From the NCBI GenBank assembly GCA_964519245.1, contig CAZFLK010000003.1:1-64000 (forward strand): 64,000 nucleotides of DNA, read 5' to 3'. The stretch comes from JAYPEY01 sp964519245 (GTDB lineage: Bacteria > Verrucomicrobiota > Verrucomicrobiia > Limisphaerales > JAYPEY01). The notes under the pieces were generated by a model. That model had not been told where the DNA came from, searched no databases, and saw only the letters and a list, made by a program, of their open reading frames with translations. Both the position numbers and the translations under genes were made by a program. Positions 32,563 to 40,327 of this stretch are shown here, one piece after another (positions within the stretch are counted from its first letter, which is position 1; each line of letters starts with the position of its first letter).

Positions 32563-33384
32563 TCAGTTGCCGCGGGCTTTTCGCCGGGCCTCGAGCAATC
32601 GTTGGAGAGCGGCACTGCGTCCGCCGGAGGAACTGGAGCCGGAATCAGGATCCGATGCGCCGCTTCCGGAGCTTGCGCCGCGGGAGGCGTAGCCGCCGCC
32701 GCTGCTGAAGGAGCTCTTTCCGGCGGAGCTCCAGGGGCCCTCACCGGTCCGGGAAAGGCTCTCGCCGACGGCCAGGGTAAAGCTGTTCGTGCTCAGGGTC
32801 AGGGTGGCGTTGGTCCGGGTGATCGAGGTGAGCTTGAACTCGCCGAGGGTTTGATTCTTTTCAAAACGACCGCGGTGACTGGAAAGAGAGCTGTCGAAAC
32901 TCGCGAATTCCGCTTCGGGCGTCTTCATGGTGCCCTTGAGCACGATGCTGTTCCTCGCCGGGGGGGGCGGCGGGGCTGGCGCGGTCGAGCGCGGCACGCG
33001 TTTTCGCCGATTCGGATCGAAGATGTTCCGTTTCACGATCAGATCGAAATCGTCGAACGTCAGGGGCTTCGGCGCGCCGGACGAGGAAGTCGGCTTGCGG
33101 GTGTCGGGTTCGGTTCTCTTGTCGCCCGTCCGGTTCGGGGCGCGATCTCTCTCTGACGCAGCCGGTTCGGCGTCAGGCGTTGGCCCGGGGGCGGCTGGAG
33201 CCGGAACCGTCGCCTCCGGTTTGGTCTCGCTTGAGGCGGCGGGCGCGTCGCCGCCGGATGGGGAGGCGCGGCGTTTTTTCAGGAGGGCCTCCAAGGCGGC
33301 GCTCTTGCTGTCGGCGGCGTTGGCGGCCGGACCGGACAAAGCGGCGAAGAGGGCCAGGGCGATGATCTGGGCGCGCGCGTTCAT
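32563..33384 (-). CDS. gspC: GspC-like T2SS periplasmic protein
   Basis: 273 residues with a signal peptide (ALALFAALSGPAANA) rather than the usual membrane anchor. A long Ala/Pro/Ser-rich linker leads to FDLIVKRNIFDPNRRKRVPR, the N-[IL]-F-D-P-N/S-R segment typical of GspC/PilP homology regions, then a small beta domain (SIVLKGTMKTPEAEFASFDS onward). The C-terminus is Ser/Gly-rich. GspC links the inner-membrane platform to the N0 domain of the secretin, and part A with N0 is the next gene. It overlaps gspM by four bases. The family call rests on motif and position. Confidence 0.6.
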   Translation of the reverse strand: MNARAQIIALALFAALSGPAANAADSKSAALEALLKKRRASPSGGDAPAASSETKPEATVPAPAAPGPTPDAEPAASERDRAPNRTGDKRTEPDTRKPTSSSGAPKPLTFDDFDLIVKRNIFDPNRRKRVPRSTAPAPPPPPARNSIVLKGTMKTPEAEFASFDSSLSSHRGRFEKNQTLGEFKLTSITRTNATLTLSTNSFTLAVGESLSRTGEGPWSSAGKSSFSSGGGYASRGASSGSGASDPDSGSSSSGGRSAALQRLLEARRKARGN

Positions 33385-33938
33385 GACTTCTTTCTGGTCG
33401 CCGGCTCCTTGTCCTCAAGAATCTGGAGGGCGGAAAACTCGAGATCCACGCCCAATTTTCGGCCTTCCTTGTCGCGGGCGGTCAATTCCAGGGATTCGAC
33501 TCGAATGGCGGTCTCCTCCGCATCGAGCTGGAACAGGAAGCGGGCGATGGATTCGACGCTGCCATCGCCGGCCACCCGGCAAAGCAGTCGGACGTGATCC
33601 TTCTCATCGTCCCGCCAACTGGGGCGAATGGACGAGACATTGAAGCGGCTTCGGGCGCTCCAGTCGCTGACCATCTTGAGGACCTCTGATTCCGAGCCGG
33701 CGCGGTCGGCTGAAAGGCCCCGGCGTTTGTACTTCTCCCAGCGTGCGCGGGTGGAGGTTTCGCGGTCGAGCGTGAACTGGCCCTTGTCCACCTTGGCGCG
33801 GAGGGTCGCGATGCGTTGTGAGCGCGCCTTCCAGGCGTTCGCCAACGGGGTTAGGACCATGAAATCGCCCAGGGCCAGAACGATCGCCGCGACGGCGCCG
33901 ATCAGCAGCATTTTCTGTCTTTTCTCAGCTTGATCCAC
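33381..33938 (-). CDS. gspM: GspM/PilO-like T2SS inner-membrane protein
   Basis: 185 residues: short cytoplasmic start MDQAEKRQKM, one membrane helix (LLIGAVAAIVLALGDFMVL), a coiled-coil-like stretch (NAWKARSQRIATLRAKVDKG) and a ferredoxin-like C-terminal domain (VRLLCRVAGDGSVESIARFL, FQLDAEETAIRVESLELTAR). This is the standard GspM/PilO layout. It partners GspL in the inner-membrane platform. Start and stop overlap both neighbours (14 and 4 bases), supporting translational coupling. Confidence 0.7.
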   Translation of the reverse strand: MDQAEKRQKMLLIGAVAAIVLALGDFMVLTPLANAWKARSQRIATLRAKVDKGQFTLDRETSTRARWEKYKRRGLSADRAGSESEVLKMVSDWSARSRFNVSSIRPSWRDDEKDHVRLLCRVAGDGSVESIARFLFQLDAEETAIRVESLELTARDKEGRKLGVDLEFSALQILEDKEPATRKKS

Positions 33939-35367
33939 GTGGCGCCCTTCTGCTTGCGTCCCAGCGGTATTCGAAGGTGAACTGCACCGGCGACGTTCCG
34001 CTCATGCGTTGAGTTCGAAGATCCTGGACCTGCGGCATTTTTCGCAGACGGTTGACGACGTCCATGACGTCGAGTTGATTGCCGGCGACGCCGGTGCAGG
34101 TGACTTTTTCGCGGTCGGAGATTTCGATGTTGCGGGCGGTGACCGCGCCGTCCTCGGGAAAGGCCTGGGCCAGGGAAAGAAAGATTTGCAGGTTGGGTTG
34201 GGAGGATTCGTACCAGGAGCGGAACCGGCTGGCCTTGCCGTTGAGCTTGTCGAGGGCCTGCACGTCAGCCTTCATGGAGTCCCATTGGGTTTCGAGGCGA
34301 CTCAGGGAGCTGCCCTGCCAGAGGAACGCGACCAGCACGAGCAGGGCGAAGGAGCCAAGGATGACGGCGGTGGCCCCGAGCTTGCGGGAGCCGGCCTGTT
34401 CCAGCAGTCGCTCCCATGGCGTCACATGGGGCGGCAGGAAATCCAGCATGGCGCCCGGGCGGGCGAGTTGCGCGGCGGCGAGGGCGACAGGAGCGGGGGT
34501 TGTGCCGCTGAGCGGCGGGGCTACGACGCCGTTCTCGACGTGCGCGGAGGGCTGGGTTTCGATCTGCAGCCGGAGGGCCTCCGCTCGCGGCTTCAGGACA
34601 TTCACAATCCGCCCGGCATTGGATTCGTCGCCGCAGACTTCGATCTTCTCGATGCCGTCGCGGAGGGCGTGGGGCAGTTGGCCGAGGGTGACCCGGATTT
34701 CACGGACGAGGGCCTTCTCTTCGATGCTGCCGCCCTCGCGGGTGACGTCCTTGAGTGCGCGCAGGACAGCGATCTTTCCTGTGTCCGTGGCGGCCATGAG
34801 CGACACGCCGCCGGCGCGGGCGTGGAGGATCAGGCGCGGCGAGCCGTAAGTCTCCTGAACCCGCTGGATGGCTTCGAAGGGAAGGGAGTAGCCGACCGGT
34901 TTCAGGCCGGCGGCCTTCATGATGGCCGCCAACCGTTCGATATGCTTGTTCTGCACGGCGGTGACGAGGGCGCCATGCGCGTCCAGGCCGGTCTGGAACC
35001 GTGAGATGGAAATCGTGAGGTCCGCCGGCGAGAAGGGGAAGCTCTTCTCGATCTGCATATCCAGATAGTCCTGGACATCCTCGGCGTCGAGGTCCGGCAG
35101 GGTGATCATGTTCGTCAGCATCCACTCGATCGGAATGCCGACGACACACTGTTTCTCCCTGAGTTCCGCTTGATCGAGCGCGATCTTCAGGGCGGAGCCG
35201 ACAGCTTCCGGGTCGTCCTTCCAGGGGTCGAGAGCGAGGTCGGAATCCGTCTGGCCGAGAAGTCGGAGGCCGACGCCGTTCTGACGCAGCAAGGCCGCGC
35301 GCATCAGCGAGCCATCGAAGGCGATGCCGAGCACGGAGGCGGCTTTCTTTTTCCAGGGAAGAGTCAT
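33925..35367 (-). CDS. gspL: GspL-like protein (PilM-PilN type fusion)
   Basis: 480 residues. The first 300 are an actin-like PilM/GspL cytoplasmic domain: VLGIAFDGSLMRAALLRQNG, CVVGIPIEWMLTNMITLP, YLDMQIEKSFPFSPADLTI. One membrane helix follows (GATAVILGSFALLVLVAFLW, about 333-352), then a PilN-like coiled coil and ferredoxin-like domain (TARNIEISDREKVTCTGVAG). GspL anchors the GspE ATPase to the membrane. Overlaps with gspK and gspM put it firmly in the operon. Confidence 0.8.
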   Translation of the reverse strand: MTLPWKKKAASVLGIAFDGSLMRAALLRQNGVGLRLLGQTDSDLALDPWKDDPEAVGSALKIALDQAELREKQCVVGIPIEWMLTNMITLPDLDAEDVQDYLDMQIEKSFPFSPADLTISISRFQTGLDAHGALVTAVQNKHIERLAAIMKAAGLKPVGYSLPFEAIQRVQETYGSPRLILHARAGGVSLMAATDTGKIAVLRALKDVTREGGSIEEKALVREIRVTLGQLPHALRDGIEKIEVCGDESNAGRIVNVLKPRAEALRLQIETQPSAHVENGVVAPPLSGTTPAPVALAAAQLARPGAMLDFLPPHVTPWERLLEQAGSRKLGATAVILGSFALLVLVAFLWQGSSLSRLETQWDSMKADVQALDKLNGKASRFRSWYESSQPNLQIFLSLAQAFPEDGAVTARNIEISDREKVTCTGVAGNQLDVMDVVNRLRKMPQVQDLRTQRMSGTSPVQFTFEYRWDASRRAPRGSS

Positions 35368-36734
35368 TGCGGCGGCGTCAGTTTCTGCTGGGCGATCTCG
35401 CGGCGGATCTCGGTCCCTAGGGCCCAGCCTTCGCGGGTCTTGTCGCGCCGGTAGAGGATCTTGGGCGGATCCTCGGAGATATCAAACACGATTCTGCTGC
35501 GGCGGTAGCCCCTCAGGTTCTTGCCGAGCGCCGAGAGATCGGCGGTGAACTGGTGGCCCTTGTCGGTGATGAAAGGCGCAATCGCCGCGATCTTGTCGTC
35601 GTCATTGAGGGCCTCGGTCACCCAGGCGACCGAGGTGAGGTTGCCTTGGTTGCCTTGACGGTAGCCGACAATCGCGTCCGCGTCGCCCGGGTCGAGCTCG
35701 GGCAGGCAGGCGATGACTTCGCGGCTGGCTTTGTTGATGTTGATCAAACCGGTCTGGGCGTTTGTGCTGGTGGTGAGGAGATCGTCGAACAGGCCGAACT
35801 CCTCGATCGTTACATTCTGAGAACGCTCCAGATTCAGGAAAAGTTGCAACAAACTGGGGGCGTTCCCGATGGCGTTGGCAATCTGGGTTCCCCGGCCCGA
35901 GCCGACGCGTTCCTCCAAGGCATCCGCCAGGTCCTGACGGGTGGAGCCGAGATTGGCGATGTTGAACTTGGCCTCGCCGTTGGTCTGCACGGTCGAGGTC
36001 TTGCTGAACACGGTGACGAACTCAAACAGCCCTTTGTTCAGGACGCCGTCGGCGTTGTCGGCAGGGGGCGTCAGGTCGCCGTCGTCCTCGTTCGGATCCA
36101 GGATGCCGTTGCGGTTGAGGTCCTCGCCGATCAGCATTTCATCGGTCGCGCCGACGACGAGGCGCAGTTCTTCGACGCTCTCGAAGGCGCCGTTCTTGGG
36201 GGAGTAGGGGGGGGCGACGCCGGAATAGGCGTCGGATTCCGCGCCGCTTTCGCGGACTTCCTGGTCTTCGTCCACCCAGTCGCCGATGGCGGCGGCGAAA
36301 TCCGGGGTGAGGAACGTGAACTTGGACAGCATTGCGACGAGGGCGTCGGTGTCGTCCATGTTGAGGTTGATCTTGCTGGATTCGTCAATCAGGTCGAAGA
36401 AGGGTTCCGTGGGGTTCTGGTTGTCATTGTCGCGTCCGACCGCCCAGAAGCTGGCTTCGCCGATCGTCACGCGATCCCAGCGGTAGTTTTCGTCGGCGGG
36501 GACGACGCCCTCGTTCTCGAGGGAGTCGAGGTAGAGTTTGATGTAGCGGGCGGCTCCGTCGATGGCCTGTTCCGCCTGCGCTCCGGAGTGGATGTTGGCG
36601 GCGGACTTGATCTGCATGGACATGCCGTGGCCGAAGTAGAGGGCCACGCTCACGAGACCGAATACGATCCACAACACCACCGCGAGGGCGGCGGCGTGGG
36701 TGGAGCGGCGGGGTGTAGGCGACGTGATCTGCAT
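35364..36734 (-). CDS. gspK: Type II secretion minor pseudopilin GspK
   Basis: 456 residues from MQITSPTPRRSTHAAALAVV; an ATG at 36758 adds eight residues. The hydrophobic helix ALAVVLWIVFGLVSVALYFG follows a basic leader, as in GspK, and the large alpha domain has DLIDESSKINLN and the helix-hairpin-helix-like INKASREVIACLPELDPGDA, then DAIVGYR. GspK caps the pseudopilus tip together with GspI and GspJ, both encoded next to it. Acidic calcium-site-like stretches such as DLNRNGILDPNEDDGD are also present. Confidence 0.85.
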   Translation of the reverse strand: MQITSPTPRRSTHAAALAVVLWIVFGLVSVALYFGHGMSMQIKSAANIHSGAQAEQAIDGAARYIKLYLDSLENEGVVPADENYRWDRVTIGEASFWAVGRDNDNQNPTEPFFDLIDESSKINLNMDDTDALVAMLSKFTFLTPDFAAAIGDWVDEDQEVRESGAESDAYSGVAPPYSPKNGAFESVEELRLVVGATDEMLIGEDLNRNGILDPNEDDGDLTPPADNADGVLNKGLFEFVTVFSKTSTVQTNGEAKFNIANLGSTRQDLADALEERVGSGRGTQIANAIGNAPSLLQLFLNLERSQNVTIEEFGLFDDLLTTSTNAQTGLININKASREVIACLPELDPGDADAIVGYRQGNQGNLTSVAWVTEALNDDDKIAAIAPFITDKGHQFTADLSALGKNLRGYRRSRIVFDISEDPPKILYRRDKTREGWALGTEIRREIAQQKLTPPQ

Positions 36735-36773
36735 GTCGAAAGTCAGGGGGTGGCGCAAGCTTGGAATTTTACA

Positions 36774-37472
36774 TCACTGTTCAGTCCCCGCTGTCGCCAC
36801 GACGTTCGTGATGCCGCCGGTGAGGACCGGGACCGCAATCTGCAGGATCCGCGGTTGGGGCTCGTTGGGTTGCTGCTTGAACTCGATGGAACAGCGGATC
36901 GCTTCGGGCGACGAGATCGATTGGGCTGCGATCTGGGTGTCGGAGTCCCAGTCTGGCAGCCAGGCCTCACCGTCCCAGAACTCGAAGGCGAGCTGAGCGA
37001 CATCATGGAGCAGGATTTCTTCCGTGAAGTCCTCCTGGACCGTGGCGAGCAGGTTTCGGGAGGTTCCCCGGATGAGGTCCATGCCGTTGGTGGCGGTGGT
37101 GATCTGGGGCTGGCGCAGGAAGTAGGTGACGCGCTGAATGTCGGGCCAGGGTTCGAACGGGTTCAGCAGCCCGGAGGCGGTGTGGAACTCGAACTGGGTT
37201 CCGCCGGAGGAGGCGAGCTCCAGTGACGTCGACATGTTGGTGGACAGGATGCCGCCCGGGATTGTCGCCGAGCGCAGGTCGCGCTTGATGATCGTCAGCG
37301 CCTGCTGGAGTTGGTGGACGCTGTGGAGCGATTCGGTTGTGCGTTTGCGCAGCTTCATGGCGCTGAAGAAGGCTCCGCTCAGCGCGGCCATGATGATGGA
37401 GAACATGGCGGCGGCGACGAGGAGCTCCATCAGGGTGAAGGCGGATTGGCGTCCGGGGCATTCAGGTTTCAT
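36774..37472 (-). CDS. gspJ: Type II secretion minor pseudopilin GspJ
   Basis: 232 residues with an N-terminal prepilin motif SAFTLMELLVAAAMFSIIMA (Ala rather than Gly before the cleavage point; Glu at +5 is kept). The soluble part QQALTIIKRDLRSATIPGG, followed by YFLRQP and LAFEFWDG, is typical of GspJ. It joins GspI and GspK at the pseudopilus tip. It overlaps gspI by four bases (ATGA). Confidence 0.8.
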   Translation of the reverse strand: MKPECPGRQSAFTLMELLVAAAMFSIIMAALSGAFFSAMKLRKRTTESLHSVHQLQQALTIIKRDLRSATIPGGILSTNMSTSLELASSGGTQFEFHTASGLLNPFEPWPDIQRVTYFLRQPQITTATNGMDLIRGTSRNLLATVQEDFTEEILLHDVAQLAFEFWDGEAWLPDWDSDTQIAAQSISSPEAIRCSIEFKQQPNEPQPRILQIAVPVLTGGITNVVATAGTEQ

Positions 37473-37879
37473 TGCGGAGGCTCCGTTTCCTCCGTCTCGG
37501 GAACGAGGGTGGTCAGTTGAATCGTTTGGCGGCGTTGTCGAATGGTGAAGCTGACCTCCATGCGGAGTTCGGTGACGCCGGCTTCGGTCCAGCCCTCACT
37601 CACGACGGACCATTCATAGTCTTCCCAAGGCTCGGGAAAGGTTCCGGAGTTCTGACCGCGCCGCCATTCATCCGTGGCGGCGAGTTCGCTGAGCCGGGAT
37701 TCGCCGAGTTGGGTCGCGGTGATTCTTCGCTGGGAGATCGAGCCGGCGTCGCCGGCCAGCCGGATGCCGTGGATTGCCGCGGGAAGGACGAGCGCGACAA
37801 AGAGCATGGCGGCGAGGACCTCCGCGAACGTGAAGCCTGCGCCTCGCTCAATTGAGTTTTTCTTTGCGCGTAATTTCAA
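37469..37879 (-). CDS. gspI: Type II secretion minor pseudopilin GspI
   Basis: 136 residues with prepilin motif GAGFTFAEVLAAMLFVALVL (Gly before Phe, Glu at +5) and a short beta domain (YEWSVVSEGWTEAGVTELRM, then VSFTIRQRRQTIQLTTLVP). Size and position between gspH and gspJ support GspI. Its start lies 32 bases inside gspH. Confidence 0.75.
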   Translation of the reverse strand: MKLRAKKNSIERGAGFTFAEVLAAMLFVALVLPAAIHGIRLAGDAGSISQRRITATQLGESRLSELAATDEWRRGQNSGTFPEPWEDYEWSVVSEGWTEAGVTELRMEVSFTIRQRRQTIQLTTLVPETEETEPPQ

Positions 37880-38375
37880 AACTCAGGCGGTTGGTGGTGA
37901 GGCCGATCCAGAGGCGTTCGTCGTTGGGGCGCTCGATCCAGAGATTGGTGATGCTGCCTTCGCCGATGCCGCCATCCGGGTGGAAGAAGATCTCGGGGCG
38001 CGTCGGTTCCAGTGTCGCGTTGTCCTGGTAGTCCAGTTGGAGCGCCTGGTTGACGCGATAGACACGTCCGGTCTCCTGGGTGAGCGCGAAGGTCGCGGCT
38101 TCCCGAAGGCCGTAGATCTGGTTGTCGGTGTCGATCCACAGGCTCATGGGGACGCCCTCGCTGGTGGCGCGGTTCTGGGCGTGTTGCGTGAGCGCAACGA
38201 GGCGGTAGGCCTCATCGTCGAGCTTGCGACCCTTGAAGAATCCGGCCATGCGCGGGGTGACGACGCCGGCGATGACGACCAGCAGCGCCATCACGACAAT
38301 CAGTTCAATCAACGTGAAGGCGCGGCGGGCCCCGCGATCAGTTGCCGGTCGACCAGTTGGTGATGTCGTCTTCAT
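37848..38375 (-). CDS. gspH: Type II secretion minor pseudopilin GspH
   Basis: 175 residues. Prepilin motif RRAFTLIELIVVMALLVVIA has Ala at the -1 position and Glu at +5. The C-terminal GspH domain includes NRATSEGVPMSLWIDTDN and IFFHPDGGIGEGSITNLWIE. It overlaps gspG by 38 bases. Two more minor pseudopilins follow at once, consistent with the tip complex. Confidence 0.8.
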   Translation of the reverse strand: MKTTSPTGRPATDRGARRAFTLIELIVVMALLVVIAGVVTPRMAGFFKGRKLDDEAYRLVALTQHAQNRATSEGVPMSLWIDTDNQIYGLREAATFALTQETGRVYRVNQALQLDYQDNATLEPTRPEIFFHPDGGIGEGSITNLWIERPNDERLWIGLTTNRLSFEITRKEKLN

Positions 38376-38790
38376 TCCCAGGTTGTCCGTCAGGGCCGGC
38401 GGACGAGATGTCGTAGCCGGAGGTGTTGACCTTGCCGGGGCTCTCGTAGATGTAGGGGTTGCCCCAGGGGTCCAGCGGGACCTCCTTCACGTAGGGGCCG
38501 TTCCACTCCTGCGCATTGCCGGGCTGGCTGACGAGCTCGTTCAGCCCGTTGGCGCCGCTGGGGTAGTAGCCGTTGTCCACCTCGAACACATCCAGCGCCG
38601 TCTCGAAGTTGTCGATCTGGGTGACGGCGGCGGTGACCTTGGCCTGCTTTCCTCGATTGGCGAACTTGGGCACCACGACCGCGGCCAGGGCGGCCAGGAT
38701 CACGAGCACAAGCAGGAGTTCGACGAGGGTGAAACCGGCGCGGCGTCGACGCGCGGCCGGGAGGGTGGTTCGGTTGGTTCTGAGTTTCAT
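38338..38790 (-). CDS. gspG: Major type II secretion pseudopilin GspG
   Basis: 150 residues with prepilin motif RRAGFTLVELLLVLVILAAL (Gly-Phe cleavage, Glu at +5). The conserved GspG end is present: YPSGANGLNELV, YVKEVPLDPWGNPYIYESPG and GQPGNEDDITNW, which carries the calcium-binding acidic loop. It polymerises into the pseudopilus that pushes cargo through the secretin. A prepilin peptidase gene is not in the window. Confidence 0.92.
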   Translation of the reverse strand: MKLRTNRTTLPAARRRRAGFTLVELLLVLVILAALAAVVVPKFANRGKQAKVTAAVTQIDNFETALDVFEVDNGYYPSGANGLNELVSQPGNAQEWNGPYVKEVPLDPWGNPYIYESPGKVNTSGYDISSAGPDGQPGNEDDITNWSTGN

Positions 38791-38847
38791 AAGCGTTGGG
38801 GTTGTCTGGTTGAATTCGTCAAAAATGCGGTTCTAAAGCTCCACATT

Positions 38848-40083
38848 TCACTTGATGTGATCCTGCAATGAGAAAATGGGAAGCACCATGCCGATGAAGA
38901 TGGTTCCGATGAAGCCGGCGATAAAGAAGAGCATCAGCGGTTCGGTCAGGGCCACGGCGGTCTTGAGTTGACGGTCGAGGTCGGTTTCGGCGACATCGGC
39001 GATGCGGACGAGCTCTTCATCCAGGCGGCCGCTTTCTTCGGCGACGCCGATCATTTCCAGGATGGAGCCGGGGAACAGGTCCTTGCTCGAACCAAGACTT
39101 GGTCCCAATGCGCCGCCTTTCTTCACGGCGTCGATGGAGGAGGTGATGGTGTCGGTCAGGATCTGGTTGCCGATGGCCTTGCTGGCGACGGTGAGGGCGT
39201 TGATCAGGGAGACGCCGGCGCCGAGCAGTGTGCCGAGCATGCGGCAGAACCGGGCCATGGCATAGCGCGCGACCAGATTGCCGATGACGGGAAACCTGAG
39301 AATGGCGTGCTCACGCGAGCGGCGGCCCGCGTCCGAGGTCAGCCACTTGCGGAGGCCGACGAAGGCCAGGACCATGCCGACCACGCCCCAGGCCGCATAG
39401 GCGGAGGTCATGAAATCGCTGGTTCCCACGATGACGCGCGTCAACCAGGGCAGTTCGGCGCCGAAGCCTTCGAACAGGGTCTGAAAGCGCGGGATGAAGA
39501 AGACCATCAGGAACACCAGCACACCCAAGGCCATCAGCAACAGGATTGCGGGGTAGAGGAGCGCGGTCATGACCTTCGCCTTCATCTCCTTTTCCCGGGC
39601 CTGGAAATCCGCGATCTGGTTGAGGACGAGGTCCAGGAAGCCGCCGGTCTCGCCGGCCTGCACCATGGCGGTATAGATTTTCGGGAAGGTGTCCGGCGAC
39701 TTGGCCATGGCCTCGTTCAACGCCATGCCGTCGATGACGAGGTCGTGGATTTCCTTCCACTTTGCCTTGGCGGTTGGGGAGCCTGCCTCCTTGTGGAGGA
39801 TCGTCAACGCGCGGCTCAACGGGAGGCCGGCGGAGAGCAGGCTGGAAAGCAGGCGGGTGAAGTTCTCCAACATCGAAGGCGTGACTCTCTTCGATTGCCA
39901 GGGGAGTCCGGCGCCGTCCTCCTTCTTTTTCGCGCCGCCCCTGCCGGCTCCTTCGATGACTTTCAGCGGATCGAGGCCCTGTTTCTCCAGTTGGCGGATG
40001 GCTTCCGCGCGGCCGCCGGCGTCGATCGTTCCTTCCGTGACGCCGCCGCCCGTCGCAATCGCTTTGTAGGTGAAGACGGCCAT
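38848..40083 (-). CDS. gspF: Type II secretion inner-membrane platform protein GspF
   Basis: The start MAVFTYKAIATGGGVTEGTI gives 411 residues; the frame upstream of it is translated repeat sequence. Two T2SSF domains are visible, RLLSSLLSAGLPLSRALTIL with PKIYTAMVQAGETGGFLDLV and RFCRMLGTLLGAGVSLINAL with PGSILEMIGVAEESGRLDEE, plus three membrane helices (about 200-220, 245-265 and 385-405). GspF is the polytopic platform protein. The gene is 57 bases from gspG and is separated from gspE by a palindromic repeat. Confidence 0.92.
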   Translation of the reverse strand: MAVFTYKAIATGGGVTEGTIDAGGRAEAIRQLEKQGLDPLKVIEGAGRGGAKKKEDGAGLPWQSKRVTPSMLENFTRLLSSLLSAGLPLSRALTILHKEAGSPTAKAKWKEIHDLVIDGMALNEAMAKSPDTFPKIYTAMVQAGETGGFLDLVLNQIADFQAREKEMKAKVMTALLYPAILLLMALGVLVFLMVFFIPRFQTLFEGFGAELPWLTRVIVGTSDFMTSAYAAWGVVGMVLAFVGLRKWLTSDAGRRSREHAILRFPVIGNLVARYAMARFCRMLGTLLGAGVSLINALTVASKAIGNQILTDTITSSIDAVKKGGALGPSLGSSKDLFPGSILEMIGVAEESGRLDEELVRIADVAETDLDRQLKTAVALTEPLMLFFIAGFIGTIFIGMVLPIFSLQDHIK

Positions 40084-40090
40084 CGGATTA

Positions 40091-40325
40091 AATCCCAATC
40101 TCCAAGCTCCAAGCTCCAAAAAAGCTCCCAATCTCAAGCTTCAAAGGGGCTTGCGAGATCGTGTGCCGTTGGATCGGGCAAACGACTGGATGGGAAAGAG
40201 CATGTCCCCGACTCTTCCATGACTGATTTGGCGGGGATTGATTTGGAATTGGGAGCTTGGAGCTTGGAGCTTGGCGCTTATCCCCGCCTGGAGCTTGAGA
40301 TTTGGAGCCTGAGATTTGGAGCTTC
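40091..40325. repeat. Large palindromic repeat between gspE and gspF
   Basis: CCAAGCTCCAAGCTCCA at 40102-40118 is the exact reverse complement of TGGAGCTTGGAGCTTGG at 40258-40274, and imperfect pairing extends outward on both sides, for example AATCCCAATC near 40091. Additional GAGATTTGGAGC-type units follow to 40325. The centre (40146-40239) has no gene. The translated frame is low in complexity and typical of such dispersed repeats. It fills the whole gspE-gspF gap. Confidence 0.75.
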
Positions 40326-40327
40326 AT

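Noticed and set aside
35553..37226. Long plus-strand ORF of 557 codons across gspK and gspJ
   Set aside because: It is antisense to two well-supported T2SS genes, has a composition typical of a shadow frame (Val/Asp/Gly-rich) and matches no family.
40088..40327. 79-codon ORF between gspE and gspF
   Set aside because: It is the translation of a palindromic repeat (low-complexity SKLPIPNQ-type sequence), not a gene.
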